From Bin80 sp965220365 (lineage in GTDB: Bacteria; Bacteroidota; Rhodothermia; Rhodothermales; Bin80), in the NCBI GenBank assembly GCA_965220365.1, contig OZ244823.1, forward strand, positions 1,984,001 to 2,048,000: a stretch of DNA of 64,000 nucleotides, written 5' to 3'. Positions 1-8,384 of the stretch are shown piece after piece. Below the pieces are notes generated by a model, which had not been told where the DNA came from, ran no database searches, and worked only from the letters and a program-made list of their open reading frames with translations. How positions within the stretch are numbered: position 1 is the stretch's first letter; the number at the start of each line of letters is the position of its first letter. The translations under genes and the position numbers were made by a program.

Positions 1-1751
1 TGCTCGATACCACTTTCCAGTTCATCAAAGTTTTTGGCTTCGTGCAGACTCTCCAGTCGCTCAAGGGCTCCAGTGATCTTTGCCTTCTTGTCTTCGGAGA
101 GTTTTTCTCCAAACTCCGAGAGATTATTCTTGGAAGTGTAGATCAGACTGTCCGCCTGGTTAAGAATTTCAATCTCTTTCCGGCGTTTTTTGTCGTCATC
201 CGCATTCTCTCTTGCCTGCTGACGCATTTGCTCAATCTCACTTTCCGAAAGTCCACTGGACGCTTCAATCCGGATGGATTGCTCTCGTCCCGTCGCCTTA
301 TCCTTGGCAGTCACATTCAAGATGCCATCTGCATCAATATCGAAGGCAACTTCGATTTGAGGGGTTCCGCGTCTTGCCGGCGGGATTCCATCCAGATGAA
401 ACTTGCCAATAGTCCGGTTATGGACTGCCATGTCCCGATTGCCCTGAAGTACATGGATCTCAACGGAAGGCTGATTATCCGATGCAGTTGAAAATATTTC
501 CTGTTTCCGTGTCGGGATTGTAGTGTTTGACTCAATCAGCGTAGTCATAACACCACCAAGGGTTTCGATACCCAGGTTGAGCGGAGTCACATCAAGCAAC
601 AGAACATCGTCAATGTCCTGAGACAATACGCCACCCTGAATAGCTGCACCCATGGCCACGACCTCGTCGGGGTTGACCGATTTATTTGGTGCCTTGCCAA
701 AGAACTCTTCTACTGTTTTTTGTACGAGTGGAATTCTTGTGGAACCACCAACCAAGATGACTTCATCAATCTGATCACGCGTAAGCTTGGCATCCTCGAG
801 CGCTTGCTTCATTGGAGCAACTGTACGCTGCACCAAGCTTCCGATCAACTGCTCAAATTTTGCCCTTGACAGTGTGGTGGTCAGATGTTTAGGGCCTTCC
901 GCTGTCGCAGTGATGAATGGCAGATTGATGGAGGTTTCACTGCTACTGGAAAGCTCTGTTTTGGCTTTCTCGGCAGCTTCTTTCAACCGTTGCAACGCCA
1001 TTTTGTCGGCACGCAAGTCTACACCTTCGGACTTTTGAAATTCGTCCGCGAGGTAATCAATCAGCTTGTGGTCAAAATCATCACCGCCCAAGTGGGTATC
1101 CCCGTTGGTTGACTTTACTTCAAATACACCACCGCCGAGTTCCAAGATGGAGATGTCGTAGGTACCTCCGCCAAGGTCATAGACGGCGATTGTGCGATCC
1201 TTGTCCTGTTTCCCCAGACCATATGCAAGTGCGGCTGCCGTCGGCTCATTAATGATCCGACGAACCTCTAAGCCAGCAATTTTCCCTGCTTCTTTGGTCG
1301 CTTTGCGTTGGGCGTCGTTGTAGTAGGCCGGCACCGTAATCACGGCCTCGGTGACTTTCTCTCCCAGATAATCTTCTGCAGTGCTTTTGAGCTTCTGCAG
1401 AATCATCGCTGAAATTTCCTGAGGCGAGTACAGCTTGTCGTCAATACGCACACGCGCGGTTCCGTTTTCGCCTTTCTCAACCTTGTATGGAACTGTTTTA
1501 AGCTCGCTGGGCACCTCATCATAGGCGCGGCCCATAAAGCGCTTGATGGAGAAAACAGTATTTTCCGCGTTCGTCACGGCCTGACGTTTGGCTGGTCCAC
1601 CAGCAAGACGCTCACCGTCTTTCTTAAAAGCAACTACGGATGGGGTCGTGCGACCACCCTCCGCGTTTTCAATTACCTTAGGCTCACCGCCTTCCAATAC
1701 CGAGACAACCGAGTTCGTTGTACCAAGGTCGATTCCGATAATCTTGCTCAT
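1..1751 (-). CDS. dnaK: Molecular chaperone DnaK (Hsp70), 3' end cut by window edge
   Basis: This is the cytosolic ATP-dependent Hsp70 chaperone that works with DnaJ and GrpE. Reading leftward from the ATG at 1751, the protein opens with MSKIIGIDLGTTNSVVSVLE, the phosphate-1 signature. It goes on with NEPTAAALAYG, the phosphate-2 loop DLGGGTYDIS and VILVGGSTRIP, followed by the substrate-binding domain (TPLNLGIETLGG, then the FHLDGIPPARRGTPQIEV stretch). About 583 codons are present and no stop is reached; the family usually has 630-640 residues, so only the C-terminal lid tail is missing. An AAGGAA ribosome site lies just upstream of the start. The gene is divergent from pgsA across a 180-bp gap. 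I saw no CIRCE element in that gap. Confidence 0.97.
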   Translation of the reverse strand, partial: MSKIIGIDLGTTNSVVSVLEGGEPKVIENAEGGRTTPSVVAFKKDGERLAGGPAKRQAVTNAENTVFSIKRFMGRAYDEVPSELKTVPYKVEKGENGTARVRIDDKLYSPQEISAMILQKLKSTAEDYLGEKVTEAVITVPAYYNDAQRKATKEAGKIAGLEVRRIINEPTAAALAYGLGKQDKDRTIAVYDLGGGTYDISILELGGGVFEVKSTNGDTHLGGDDFDHKLIDYLADEFQKSEGVDLRADKMALQRLKEAAEKAKTELSSSSETSINLPFITATAEGPKHLTTTLSRAKFEQLIGSLVQRTVAPMKQALEDAKLTRDQIDEVILVGGSTRIPLVQKTVEEFFGKAPNKSVNPDEVVAMGAAIQGGVLSQDIDDVLLLDVTPLNLGIETLGGVMTTLIESNTTIPTRKQEIFSTASDNQPSVEIHVLQGNRDMAVHNRTIGKFHLDGIPPARRGTPQIEVAFDIDADGILNVTAKDKATGREQSIRIEASSGLSESEIEQMRQQARENADDDKKRRKEIEILNQADSLIYTSKNNLSEFGEKLSEDKKAKITGALERLESLHEAKNFDELESGIE

Positions 1752-1931
1752 ATTTTCCTTAGGGTTATTTATTAAGGTTATGTTCTAAACAGACAATTAC
1801 TAACTGGGCAATAATCCTGCCGATCGGTCACATCGGACAGAATGGCAGATCATGGGACATTTATGCAACCGTCAGCCGATGAACGCACTGTCATAGTTAC
1901 GGTAGAATGATTTTGCCTGTATTGTTGTGTC

Positions 1932-2510
1932 ATGCGATTCATTCCGAATGCCATCACGGTATTTCGCATTCTGGTAACCCCTGTTCTGGTTTTCTGTCTT
2001 TTTCAGAAGAATCTTTCGTTTGCATCGCTTGCGTTTGCGCTCTTTATCCTTGGGGCAGTTTCAGATTTCGTGGATGGATACGTTGCACGGGCACTAAAGA
2101 ATCAAAGTCGGCTGGGGCAACATCTTGACCCCATAGCGGATAAAATTTTTGTTCTAGGGGGCTTTGTTGCACTGGCTTGGCTCTATCCACAGCAAGTACC
2201 TTGGTGGGCGGTTGGGTTGATTGTATTACGGGATGTACTGGTGACTGGATTGCGAATGACTGCAGAATCTGCGGGAGGACACTTGCCAACCATTCGATTT
2301 GCCAAGGCCAAAACAGCCCTGCAAATGGCGTATTTAGGCCTGTTCCTATTGACGCTGATGTTACAGTATTTCTCCAGAACACAGACGCTCGCCCAAGCTT
2401 TTCTGCAAGGGAACCTCATGTATGGGTTCATGATAATGGTCGTTGTTGTAACTTGCCTGAGCGCACTATCTTATATTCGCATATATCTAAAAAACGTGAC
2501 TGTATCCTAA
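1932..2510 (+). CDS. pgsA: CDP-diacylglycerol--glycerol-3-phosphate 3-phosphatidyltransferase
   Basis: This is an integral membrane enzyme of phosphatidylglycerol synthesis. It transfers a phosphatidyl group from CDP-diacylglycerol to glycerol-3-phosphate. The 192-residue protein has the complete CDP-alcohol phosphotransferase signature: D45, D48-G49, A52-R53, G62, D66 and D70, in the order DxxDGxxAR...GxxxDxxxD. Several hydrophobic helices surround it, and the length is normal for PgsA. PgsA rather than another CDP-alcohol transferase is the usual reading for a protein of this length and N-terminus (MRFIPNAITVFRI). It is the first gene of a tight run: its TAA stop shares a base with the pyrE ATG, which suggests translational coupling. 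Confidence 0.9.
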   Translation: MRFIPNAITVFRILVTPVLVFCLFQKNLSFASLAFALFILGAVSDFVDGYVARALKNQSRLGQHLDPIADKIFVLGGFVALAWLYPQQVPWWAVGLIVLRDVLVTGLRMTAESAGGHLPTIRFAKAKTALQMAYLGLFLLTLMLQYFSRTQTLAQAFLQGNLMYGFMIMVVVVTCLSALSYIRIYLKNVTVS

Positions 2511-3157
2511 TGAATGATCGATCGGAGTCAATTGCATTTGAAGTAGCCCGGGAGTTACTCGAAATCAAGGCTATCGCAATTACTTCAGGGAAGCCATTTG
2601 TCTGGTCTTCTGGTATGTTGTCTCCCTTTTATTGCGACAATCGCCTGACGCTCTCCTATCCCAAAATCCGACGAATGTTGACGGATGGGTTCATTGAAAA
2701 GGCTTCAAAATATCATTTTGATTGTGTCGCAGGCGTAGCGACGGCTGGAATTGCCCATGCGGCATGGGTAGCTGAACGCCTCTCTTTGCCTCTAATTTAT
2801 GTTCGACCGGAGCCAAAAGGCCATGGACATCAGAATCAGATTGAAGGCTATCTACCTGAAAGCAACAAGGTCTTGTTGATTGAGGACCTCGTGGCTACGG
2901 GCCTCTCATCAATCCAAGCTGCCGAAGCTATACAAAAAGCTACCGGTTCAATGCCGGTCGTTACCTTGGCGATCTTTACATATAACTTGGAAGGTGTGGT
3001 AGAGTTATTTCAAAAAAAAGGGGCTCCGTTGGAAACTCTGTCTGATTTTGATGCCCTGTTAAAAGTAGCATCTGAGACCGGGCACATAACCTCTGAATTG
3101 CGGGACTCTCTTCTGGAGTGGCGCAGTGATTATCAAGCGTGGACACTAAAACACTGA
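2510..3157 (+). CDS. pyrE: Orotate phosphoribosyltransferase
   Basis: The enzyme joins orotate and PRPP to give orotidine 5'-monophosphate in de novo pyrimidine synthesis. The frame is open further upstream, but the ATG at 2510 (TAATG overlap with the pgsA stop) gives 215 residues, the normal PyrE length. The PRPP-binding motif VLLIEDLVATG lies at about residues 121-131. VAGVATAGIAHAAWVAERL and the YVRPEPKGHG flexible loop with K103/H105-like residues are also present. cinA starts 9 bp downstream, so pgsA-pyrE-cinA look like one transcript. Confidence in family is high; the only uncertainty was the start, decided by length and overlap. Confidence 0.95.
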   Translation: MNDRSESIAFEVARELLEIKAIAITSGKPFVWSSGMLSPFYCDNRLTLSYPKIRRMLTDGFIEKASKYHFDCVAGVATAGIAHAAWVAERLSLPLIYVRPEPKGHGHQNQIEGYLPESNKVLLIEDLVATGLSSIQAAEAIQKATGSMPVVTLAIFTYNLEGVVELFQKKGAPLETLSDFDALLKVASETGHITSELRDSLLEWRSDYQAWTLKH

Positions 3158-3166
3158 GAGGTTGAG

Positions 3167-4447
3167 GTGACACAGCTCATCGCAAGTATTGTAACAGTAG
3201 GAGATGAGCTTCTAGTAGGGCAGGTGGTGGATACCAATGCGTCTTATCTTGCAGCAGAGTTAACTCGGCTGGGGATTTTTATTTCGTACTCGCTGACAGT
3301 TGGCGATGATCAGGAAGCGATAAAAGCTGCGATTGAGGATGGTATGCATCGCTGTGATCTCACTTTCGTAACGGGAGGCCTTGGCCCCACCCCTGATGAC
3401 CTTACGAGGGAGGCTGCTGCAGCATTTACCGGTTCCTCTCTTACGGTAGATCCTGCAATCTTAACTGCAATAGAGCGTCACTTCGCATCCCTCGGACGCT
3501 CTGTGCCAAGTGGCTCGGAGCGAGTTGCGAGTATTCCAGGTGGTTTCGAGATATTTCCAAACCCCAAGGGTACGGCTCCCGGCTTATGGCACAAAGGAGC
3601 AAATGGGAATGCAGTTGTTCTTCTTCCAGGGGTTCCCCACGAAATGAAAGCTATTTTTTCTGATCATGTAATCCCTCGAATCATGCAGATGGGCGGTCGT
3701 GCAGAGATTGCTCAGCGTACGATCAAGACTGCCGGAGTGGGGGAGACCTTGGTTCAGAGCAAGATTGAATCCATATCTCATTTATTGGAGCCGGATCTGC
3801 GGATTGCGTATCTGCCTGGAGCTTACAGTGTTCGTGTCAGGTTAACAATCAGGGGGAATGACGCCGATAAGCGCCTGGATGCTGCAGAAAAATGTATCAG
3901 AGCAAAACTTGGATCAGTGATCTTCGGCCAAGACGACGATACCTTGGAAAGTGTTCTAGGAAGTCTATTGAGGAGTAAAGGAATGACCATTGCCATCGCG
4001 GAGAGTTGTACCGGTGGCTCGGTGCTCGACCAGCTAACTGATGTGCCAGGATCTTCTGATTATGTTCTGGGAGGCGTGATTGCTTACTCAAATCTGGTAA
4101 AACAGCATCACTTGGATGTGGATGTTGATACATTGGATCGATTCGGCGCCGTGAGTGAACCGGTTGCTGTGCAAATGGCGGAAGGAGTGCGCGCCTGCTT
4201 TGGCAGTGATATAGGGTTGTCTGTGACTGGGATTGCTGGACCTTCGGGAGGAACGGCAGAAAAGCCTGTTGGTCTAGTTTGGATTGGGTATGCAGATGCC
4301 CACGAAGCGTGGGCTGTTGAGCATCAATTTGGCCAGGACCGTGATCACAATAAGCAGAAGAGTGTGGTTGCTGCCCTGAATATTGCACTTCAGTCATTAC
4401 GCAAACGCAGCGACCGTAGTCGTAGCATTGACATCTCCTCAAACTAA
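3167..4447 (+). CDS. cinA: CinA-family protein (NMN deamidase / competence-damage protein)
   Basis: The 426-residue protein has the two-domain CinA layout. The N-terminal MoCF/molybdopterin-binding-like domain begins IVTVGDELLVGQ and contains VTGGLGPTPDD near residues 68-78. The C-terminal PncC-type domain has AESCTGGS near residue 278 and VTGIAGPSGG. In the family the C-terminal domain deamidates nicotinamide mononucleotide (pyridine nucleotide recycling) and the N-terminal domain is an ADP-ribose pyrophosphatase in some members. The start is GTG, with AGAGG 7 nt upstream. The stop codon TAA lies inside the 8-bp target duplication of the neighbouring IS, so the reading frame survived that insertion unchanged. 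Confidence 0.93.
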   Translation: MTQLIASIVTVGDELLVGQVVDTNASYLAAELTRLGIFISYSLTVGDDQEAIKAAIEDGMHRCDLTFVTGGLGPTPDDLTREAAAAFTGSSLTVDPAILTAIERHFASLGRSVPSGSERVASIPGGFEIFPNPKGTAPGLWHKGANGNAVVLLPGVPHEMKAIFSDHVIPRIMQMGGRAEIAQRTIKTAGVGETLVQSKIESISHLLEPDLRIAYLPGAYSVRVRLTIRGNDADKRLDAAEKCIRAKLGSVIFGQDDDTLESVLGSLLRSKGMTIAIAESCTGGSVLDQLTDVPGSSDYVLGGVIAYSNLVKQHHLDVDVDTLDRFGAVSEPVAVQMAEGVRACFGSDIGLSVTGIAGPSGGTAEKPVGLVWIGYADAHEAWAVEHQFGQDRDHNKQKSVVAALNIALQSLRKRSDRSRSIDISSN

Positions 4448-4451
4448 CTAG

Positions 4452-6404
4452 TGTCAGTCCGATATTTACCGTTTTGAAATTTCGGGAGGTATTTTCGTCA
4501 ATTTTTTTTGCGTTTTTTGGTTCCCATCCGTGCAAATTTTAGCGAATCGGGGGTTGGTGTGATGGGGTGACACGGATTTCTGGACCAACAGGTACAAAAT
4601 TGGCTTCCCCTGGACGAATCTCTCCCACTGCCCGGATCAGGCGTTCTCTTTTTTTTTGTTCGAACCTGCCGCGATGAGCTACGCGGCCCGCCGATATCGC
4701 TTGCGCTGGTTTTGCAGACGTTTGAGACGCTTGCGTTCCCGGCTACGCACCAGCGTTCCGAGTCGACACAGGTTTGCGGCCAGTACCGAGGTGGCTATGA
4801 CGCGTTCAAAATCCTCTGGACTCACCTCACGCACCAGGAACAATCCCCGGTGATTGAGGTGGTTCATACAGGATTCCACCCCGGGGTGTCCCTTGCGTGC
4901 TTCCTGATAGGCGGGGGCGTTTCGGCGTGCGCGCTCTTTTTTTGTATAGGGGCCCTTTTTGGGCATCGCCATGCCGGCCAATAACGGACGGAGCTCTTCA
5001 AGAACCGCAACACTGTAAAACCCCGTGTCAAACGAACAGGTCAATTCGACCGATGGATGCTTCTGCAAAACCTCTTTGATCAAGGCCACCGCATAATCCT
5101 TGTCCGTCCCGGTCCATTCAATTCCATATCCCAGAATAAACTGATGCTCATCCTCCAGAAAGGCAACCGGAACCCCCAACTCGCACAAGATCCCCACTTT
5201 CCCCTTCACGACCCAGCGCGTAAACGGCTTGAAAATCGAAAACACTTTCTCCTCCGGCGGGATGGTTTCGTCCTGTAGGATACGACGGGTGATTTGGTCC
5301 AAAAACAGCTCCATATCGTCCAGAAACAGCGATATCTCATGAATGGCCGCCGTCAGAACCCCCATCTCTACCGCCTCTTCCTTGGAAAGCTGGCCCGCGA
5401 TGGCGCGTTGGTTCAACTCATCAAGATCCTCTTGCAGCGGCGTCAACAGTTGACGCTCCACCTTCCCATGAATCGTACGACAGAGGTGAAGGTAGCTCTC
5501 GACCTTCTTACAGTTATAGGATTTCTTCCGGCCTTTACGTGCGCCCTGAAACGCCTTGTGGATCTTATGGAGGTACGACTTGTATTCCCGCCAGCCCGCA
5601 AGACCAAACACGGCGGCCCCTTTGTGAGACTGTCGAAGTACACAACGGACCGAATCCCTTAACAGGCTTAGATCCGTAGGAAAGTGAATATTGCTCTTCA
5701 CCACTTTCGAATCGCAGCGGCACCGCAGAAGCGCATCCTCGGATTGCCCCACGATCCTGTGTCCCACATCCACCACCAACAGATTGACCTTCTGCAATAA
5801 TTCGGGCGAAAGCGCCGACACGTTATCATGAAGCGCCTGACGGGTGTAGCGCTTCGGATCCTCCGTGCCGTGTCCCAGCATCAGACGTAAGATCCCCAAC
5901 TCATTCGCAAAAAAAGCGAGCCGATCGTACGTACAATTGGTGGCTTGCTTCAACGCCGCCAAAAGGAACACGCGCCAGAGATGCATTCCCGGACGTCCAC
6001 GGTCCTTGCGTGTGTCGGATTTATACTCCTGTTCCAAGAGGCGAAAAAGCTTCTCTCTGGCGGAGGTATCTCGGAAAATCTGCTGCATTGCATACAGAAA
6101 CCGGCTGAGGATATCCCGACTCCTCGGATCAATTTCAATCTCCGATATCGGAACCGTATCCAGACAGGCTTGAAAATCAAAAACGCGGCGCATCGTCCGT
6201 GGAATCAATGAGTTGCAAATGAGTTTGAGCCCTTTCAGATCATGAAAATGGCCCCAAACAGTACGTATGCCCTCTTATACGCCGATCCCCGCTCAATTGT
6301 CAACAAATCAACCCGATAACTCAAACTGAAAATCAGACCAAAAACTGCCGCAGAATACCTCCAAATATAGATTTTATGCAAGTTTTTGTATTATCGGACA
6401 GACA
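4452..6404 (-). mobile_element. Complete ISNCY-like insertion sequence, 1953 bp
   Basis: The element is bounded by imperfect terminal inverted repeats that open TGTCAGTCCGATA on the left and TGTCTGTCCGATA on the right. Further matching stretches extend inward, including GGAGGTATT in both arms. It is flanked by the perfect 8-bp direct repeat CTAACTAG (4444-4451 and 6405-6412), the expected target-site duplication. It carries one full-length transposase gene on the minus strand and about 230 bp of non-coding sequence at its left end. The intact ends, duplication and transposase suggest a recent insertion. The ISNCY family assignment comes from the transposase and is less certain than the element boundaries. 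Confidence 0.88.
4679..6208 (-). CDS. ISNCY-like transposase
   Basis: This 509-residue protein is the only gene of the element that surrounds it. The N-terminal part contains VPISEIEIDPRSRDI and a GRPGMHLWRVFLLAALKQ segment, which I recall from transposases filed as ISNCY. The central part has LLVVDVGHRIVG and CRCDSKVVKSNIHFPTDLSL, where D and the VVKSNIHFPTD pattern resemble a DDE-fold first acidic site. Further acidic candidates follow at SFDTGFYS and near the C-terminus (HPGVESCMNHLNHRG). The C-terminal tail is strongly basic (RSRERKRLKRLQNQRKRY). The frame is intact. An internal start at 6193 (MRRVFDF) is possible. Function is clear; the family name is tentative. Confidence 0.8.
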   Translation of the reverse strand: MIPRTMRRVFDFQACLDTVPISEIEIDPRSRDILSRFLYAMQQIFRDTSAREKLFRLLEQEYKSDTRKDRGRPGMHLWRVFLLAALKQATNCTYDRLAFFANELGILRLMLGHGTEDPKRYTRQALHDNVSALSPELLQKVNLLVVDVGHRIVGQSEDALLRCRCDSKVVKSNIHFPTDLSLLRDSVRCVLRQSHKGAAVFGLAGWREYKSYLHKIHKAFQGARKGRKKSYNCKKVESYLHLCRTIHGKVERQLLTPLQEDLDELNQRAIAGQLSKEEAVEMGVLTAAIHEISLFLDDMELFLDQITRRILQDETIPPEEKVFSIFKPFTRWVVKGKVGILCELGVPVAFLEDEHQFILGYGIEWTGTDKDYAVALIKEVLQKHPSVELTCSFDTGFYSVAVLEELRPLLAGMAMPKKGPYTKKERARRNAPAYQEARKGHPGVESCMNHLNHRGLFLVREVSPEDFERVIATSVLAANLCRLGTLVRSRERKRLKRLQNQRKRYRRAA

Positions 6405-6432
6405 CTAACTAGGTGAGGTTGGTTGAGCAGGG

Positions 6433-7305
6433 TTAGAATATTTTGTCTCGCGTAATCACTAACTCGGGAATCCGTTGATGATTTGTGGTTTTCATTTCAA
6501 CCAAGACTGCATCAAAGTCATAACGTTTAACTAATTCTCTGACTTCGGGTGAACAATCATAGGTCATCAGAAAATTCGCGTCACTATCAGCCAGTATTGA
6601 GAAGATGCGTTCATGATCTACGCTGTTATGGGTATACAGGCGGGCTCCCGCCCACTTCCCACCATTGGTTGTATATGGTGGATCAATAAAGAATGCCGCG
6701 CCCCCATGGTTGCACAGTAATTCTAATATCCGTAGGCCATCTCCTTCGTAGAATAACAACTGATCGGAATGTTCAGCAATGGCCTCAAGCCTGAGAATTA
6801 GCGTATCGGGATACCATCGGGAACAGATGCCTCCTTTATTTTCCCCGTTCTTTATAAATGAACTTCCGGGTGCCATAATACCGCCCCGGCGTGTGCGATT
6901 TAGTACAAGTGTGCGAAAACCTTGATCCTGAACAGTCTCTGGAAACTCAAGAGCTATACGCTCAACGTCAGCACGAGTAGGGGTAAAGGTTTGAATACGC
7001 TGGATCATTTCTTCTGGATGCTCTAGTGCTGCCCGCCAGAACGAAGAGATATCCCGATCCAATTCCACCATGATCGCCTGTCGTGCAAGATTATCCATGA
7101 TGGCTGTCAGTGATACGATTCCCCCGCCAGCAAATGGCTCTATGAGTAGGTCAACGGGGTCCCTGAGCCATTCCTCAACATGAGGTACAAGCCACGTTTT
7201 TCCTCCAGGGTAACGGAGTAGGCTACGCTGCGGTATACTGGAAACGTTTGCGGCCAAGATGGGCGATACTCTGAATTCCTGCAGGACTGACGGATTGATA
7301 TTCAT
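6433..7305 (-). CDS. DNA adenine methylase (Dam/D12 class)
   Basis: The enzyme methylates adenine N6 in DNA, using S-adenosylmethionine. Motifs seen in the 290-residue protein are RYPGGK at residues 31-36, the SAM-binding IEPFAGGG at 55-62 and the catalytic DPPY at 208-211. LNRTRRGG and a SRWYPDTLILRLE region lie between them, in D12-class order. It is the last gene of a three-gene minus-strand run after a PD-(D/E)XK-like gene (92 bp upstream) and a ParB-like gene. That context points to the modification arm of a restriction-modification or related defence unit rather than a solitary housekeeping Dam; the recognition sequence cannot be read from the gene. The IS element ends 28 bp past its stop. 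Confidence 0.88.
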   Translation of the reverse strand: MNINPSVLQEFRVSPILAANVSSIPQRSLLRYPGGKTWLVPHVEEWLRDPVDLLIEPFAGGGIVSLTAIMDNLARQAIMVELDRDISSFWRAALEHPEEMIQRIQTFTPTRADVERIALEFPETVQDQGFRTLVLNRTRRGGIMAPGSSFIKNGENKGGICSRWYPDTLILRLEAIAEHSDQLLFYEGDGLRILELLCNHGGAAFFIDPPYTTNGGKWAGARLYTHNSVDHERIFSILADSDANFLMTYDCSPEVRELVKRYDFDAVLVEMKTTNHQRIPELVITRDKIF

Positions 7306-7397
7306 TTGAGCAGAATTACAATAGGGCTTTCAATAAGATCCTAGTTTACTGTTACGAAGGCTCCTTCGTAGATCACTGTCAGACGAACATTTGGATC

Positions 7398-8384
7398 TTA
7401 TAAATCAAAGTAGTTCCTCACCCAATCCGAGGCCTCCTCTAATTTATTAAATCCCTCAACTTCAACGTTATTCTGAACCAGTTTTTCAGCTTTCAGTACC
7501 CGACTGGGTATTCGAATGCGGTGCAACAGATTTCCCACGATTAAAACATCGTCTCGGAATATTTTATCGGGACGAGCAAATGGGATCACATGATACGCGA
7601 TCATTTTGGTCACGGGTTGACGGCCAAACCAGCGTGTTGTAAAAGGACCATTGATCTGGTTGAGGATTGATTTCTTTTTCCAATTTCTCCCTGTCGCAAC
7701 TTGGGCAGCCACAAGTGGAAAGCCAGGCAGGTTATCCTTAGGTTCCCGGCAGGCGAATACGTCTATTCCATCGTCCTTTGGTGAGGTAGGGGCTGATACA
7801 TCGGGCTCTACATCCCCATCTTTGAGTACGCTCCAAATTTCTGTTAATTTCTCCAAGAAACCTGAATGATCGGGTCGGGGTGAACCAAAAGACCAAGCAC
7901 GTCCTCCGATCTCGCCAGCAACAGCAGCAGTCGCGATGTATTGAAAATACTCCCGAAGTACGTGCACATCGGAATCGGATGGGTATCTGACAAAATCATC
8001 CAGTAGTTGTGAAACTGTGCGTAAGTTTGATAGAAGAAGGGATATTAGATATGATGTATGGGCAAAATTGAGTTGCTCAGAAGCAAACGAAATGGTTTCT
8101 CCATATGCATCTATTTTGAAGGGATAAGAGGTCTGGAGTATATCCTTTCGCGATTGCATCCGTCCTATAGTATCTGTAACTACTCGTTCGCGTTCCTCTA
8201 TTTCGGTAGTGACATTCTCAAACTCATAGTCGGATGACATTTCCATCGCATCAACAATATCTTGGCTGAGCGAGAATTTGTCTTCTGAAAGTATAGCTTT
8301 CAATTCCAGATAATCAGCAGCTAAGTCAAGATCTGATTGGGATCCAGAAACTTGTTCGCATGGCAGGTACACACCGTCACTCAT
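7398..8384 (-). CDS. Putative PD-(D/E)XK nuclease-like protein
   Basis: I do not recognise the exact family of this 328-residue protein. The C-terminal half contains DDGIDVFA (D205-D208), then 20 residues later VAAQVATGRNW (Q228). This resembles the D...(E/Q)xK/A core of restriction-endonuclease-fold proteins of the QxA/'GQCATGxNW' type. AGEIGGRAWSFGSPR near residues 156-170 could supply the first acidic residue of the fold. The N-terminal half is helical and acidic, with a possible coiled coil around residues 50-130. It overlaps the upstream ParB-like gene by 8 bp and precedes an adenine methylase, so a cleavage role is plausible. Nuclease activity is inference; the canonical lysine is replaced by alanine if Q228-V-A is the core. 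Confidence 0.6.
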   Translation of the reverse strand: MSDGVYLPCEQVSGSQSDLDLAADYLELKAILSEDKFSLSQDIVDAMEMSSDYEFENVTTEIEERERVVTDTIGRMQSRKDILQTSYPFKIDAYGETISFASEQLNFAHTSYLISLLLSNLRTVSQLLDDFVRYPSDSDVHVLREYFQYIATAAVAGEIGGRAWSFGSPRPDHSGFLEKLTEIWSVLKDGDVEPDVSAPTSPKDDGIDVFACREPKDNLPGFPLVAAQVATGRNWKKKSILNQINGPFTTRWFGRQPVTKMIAYHVIPFARPDKIFRDDVLIVGNLLHRIRIPSRVLKAEKLVQNNVEVEGFNKLEEASDWVRNYFDL

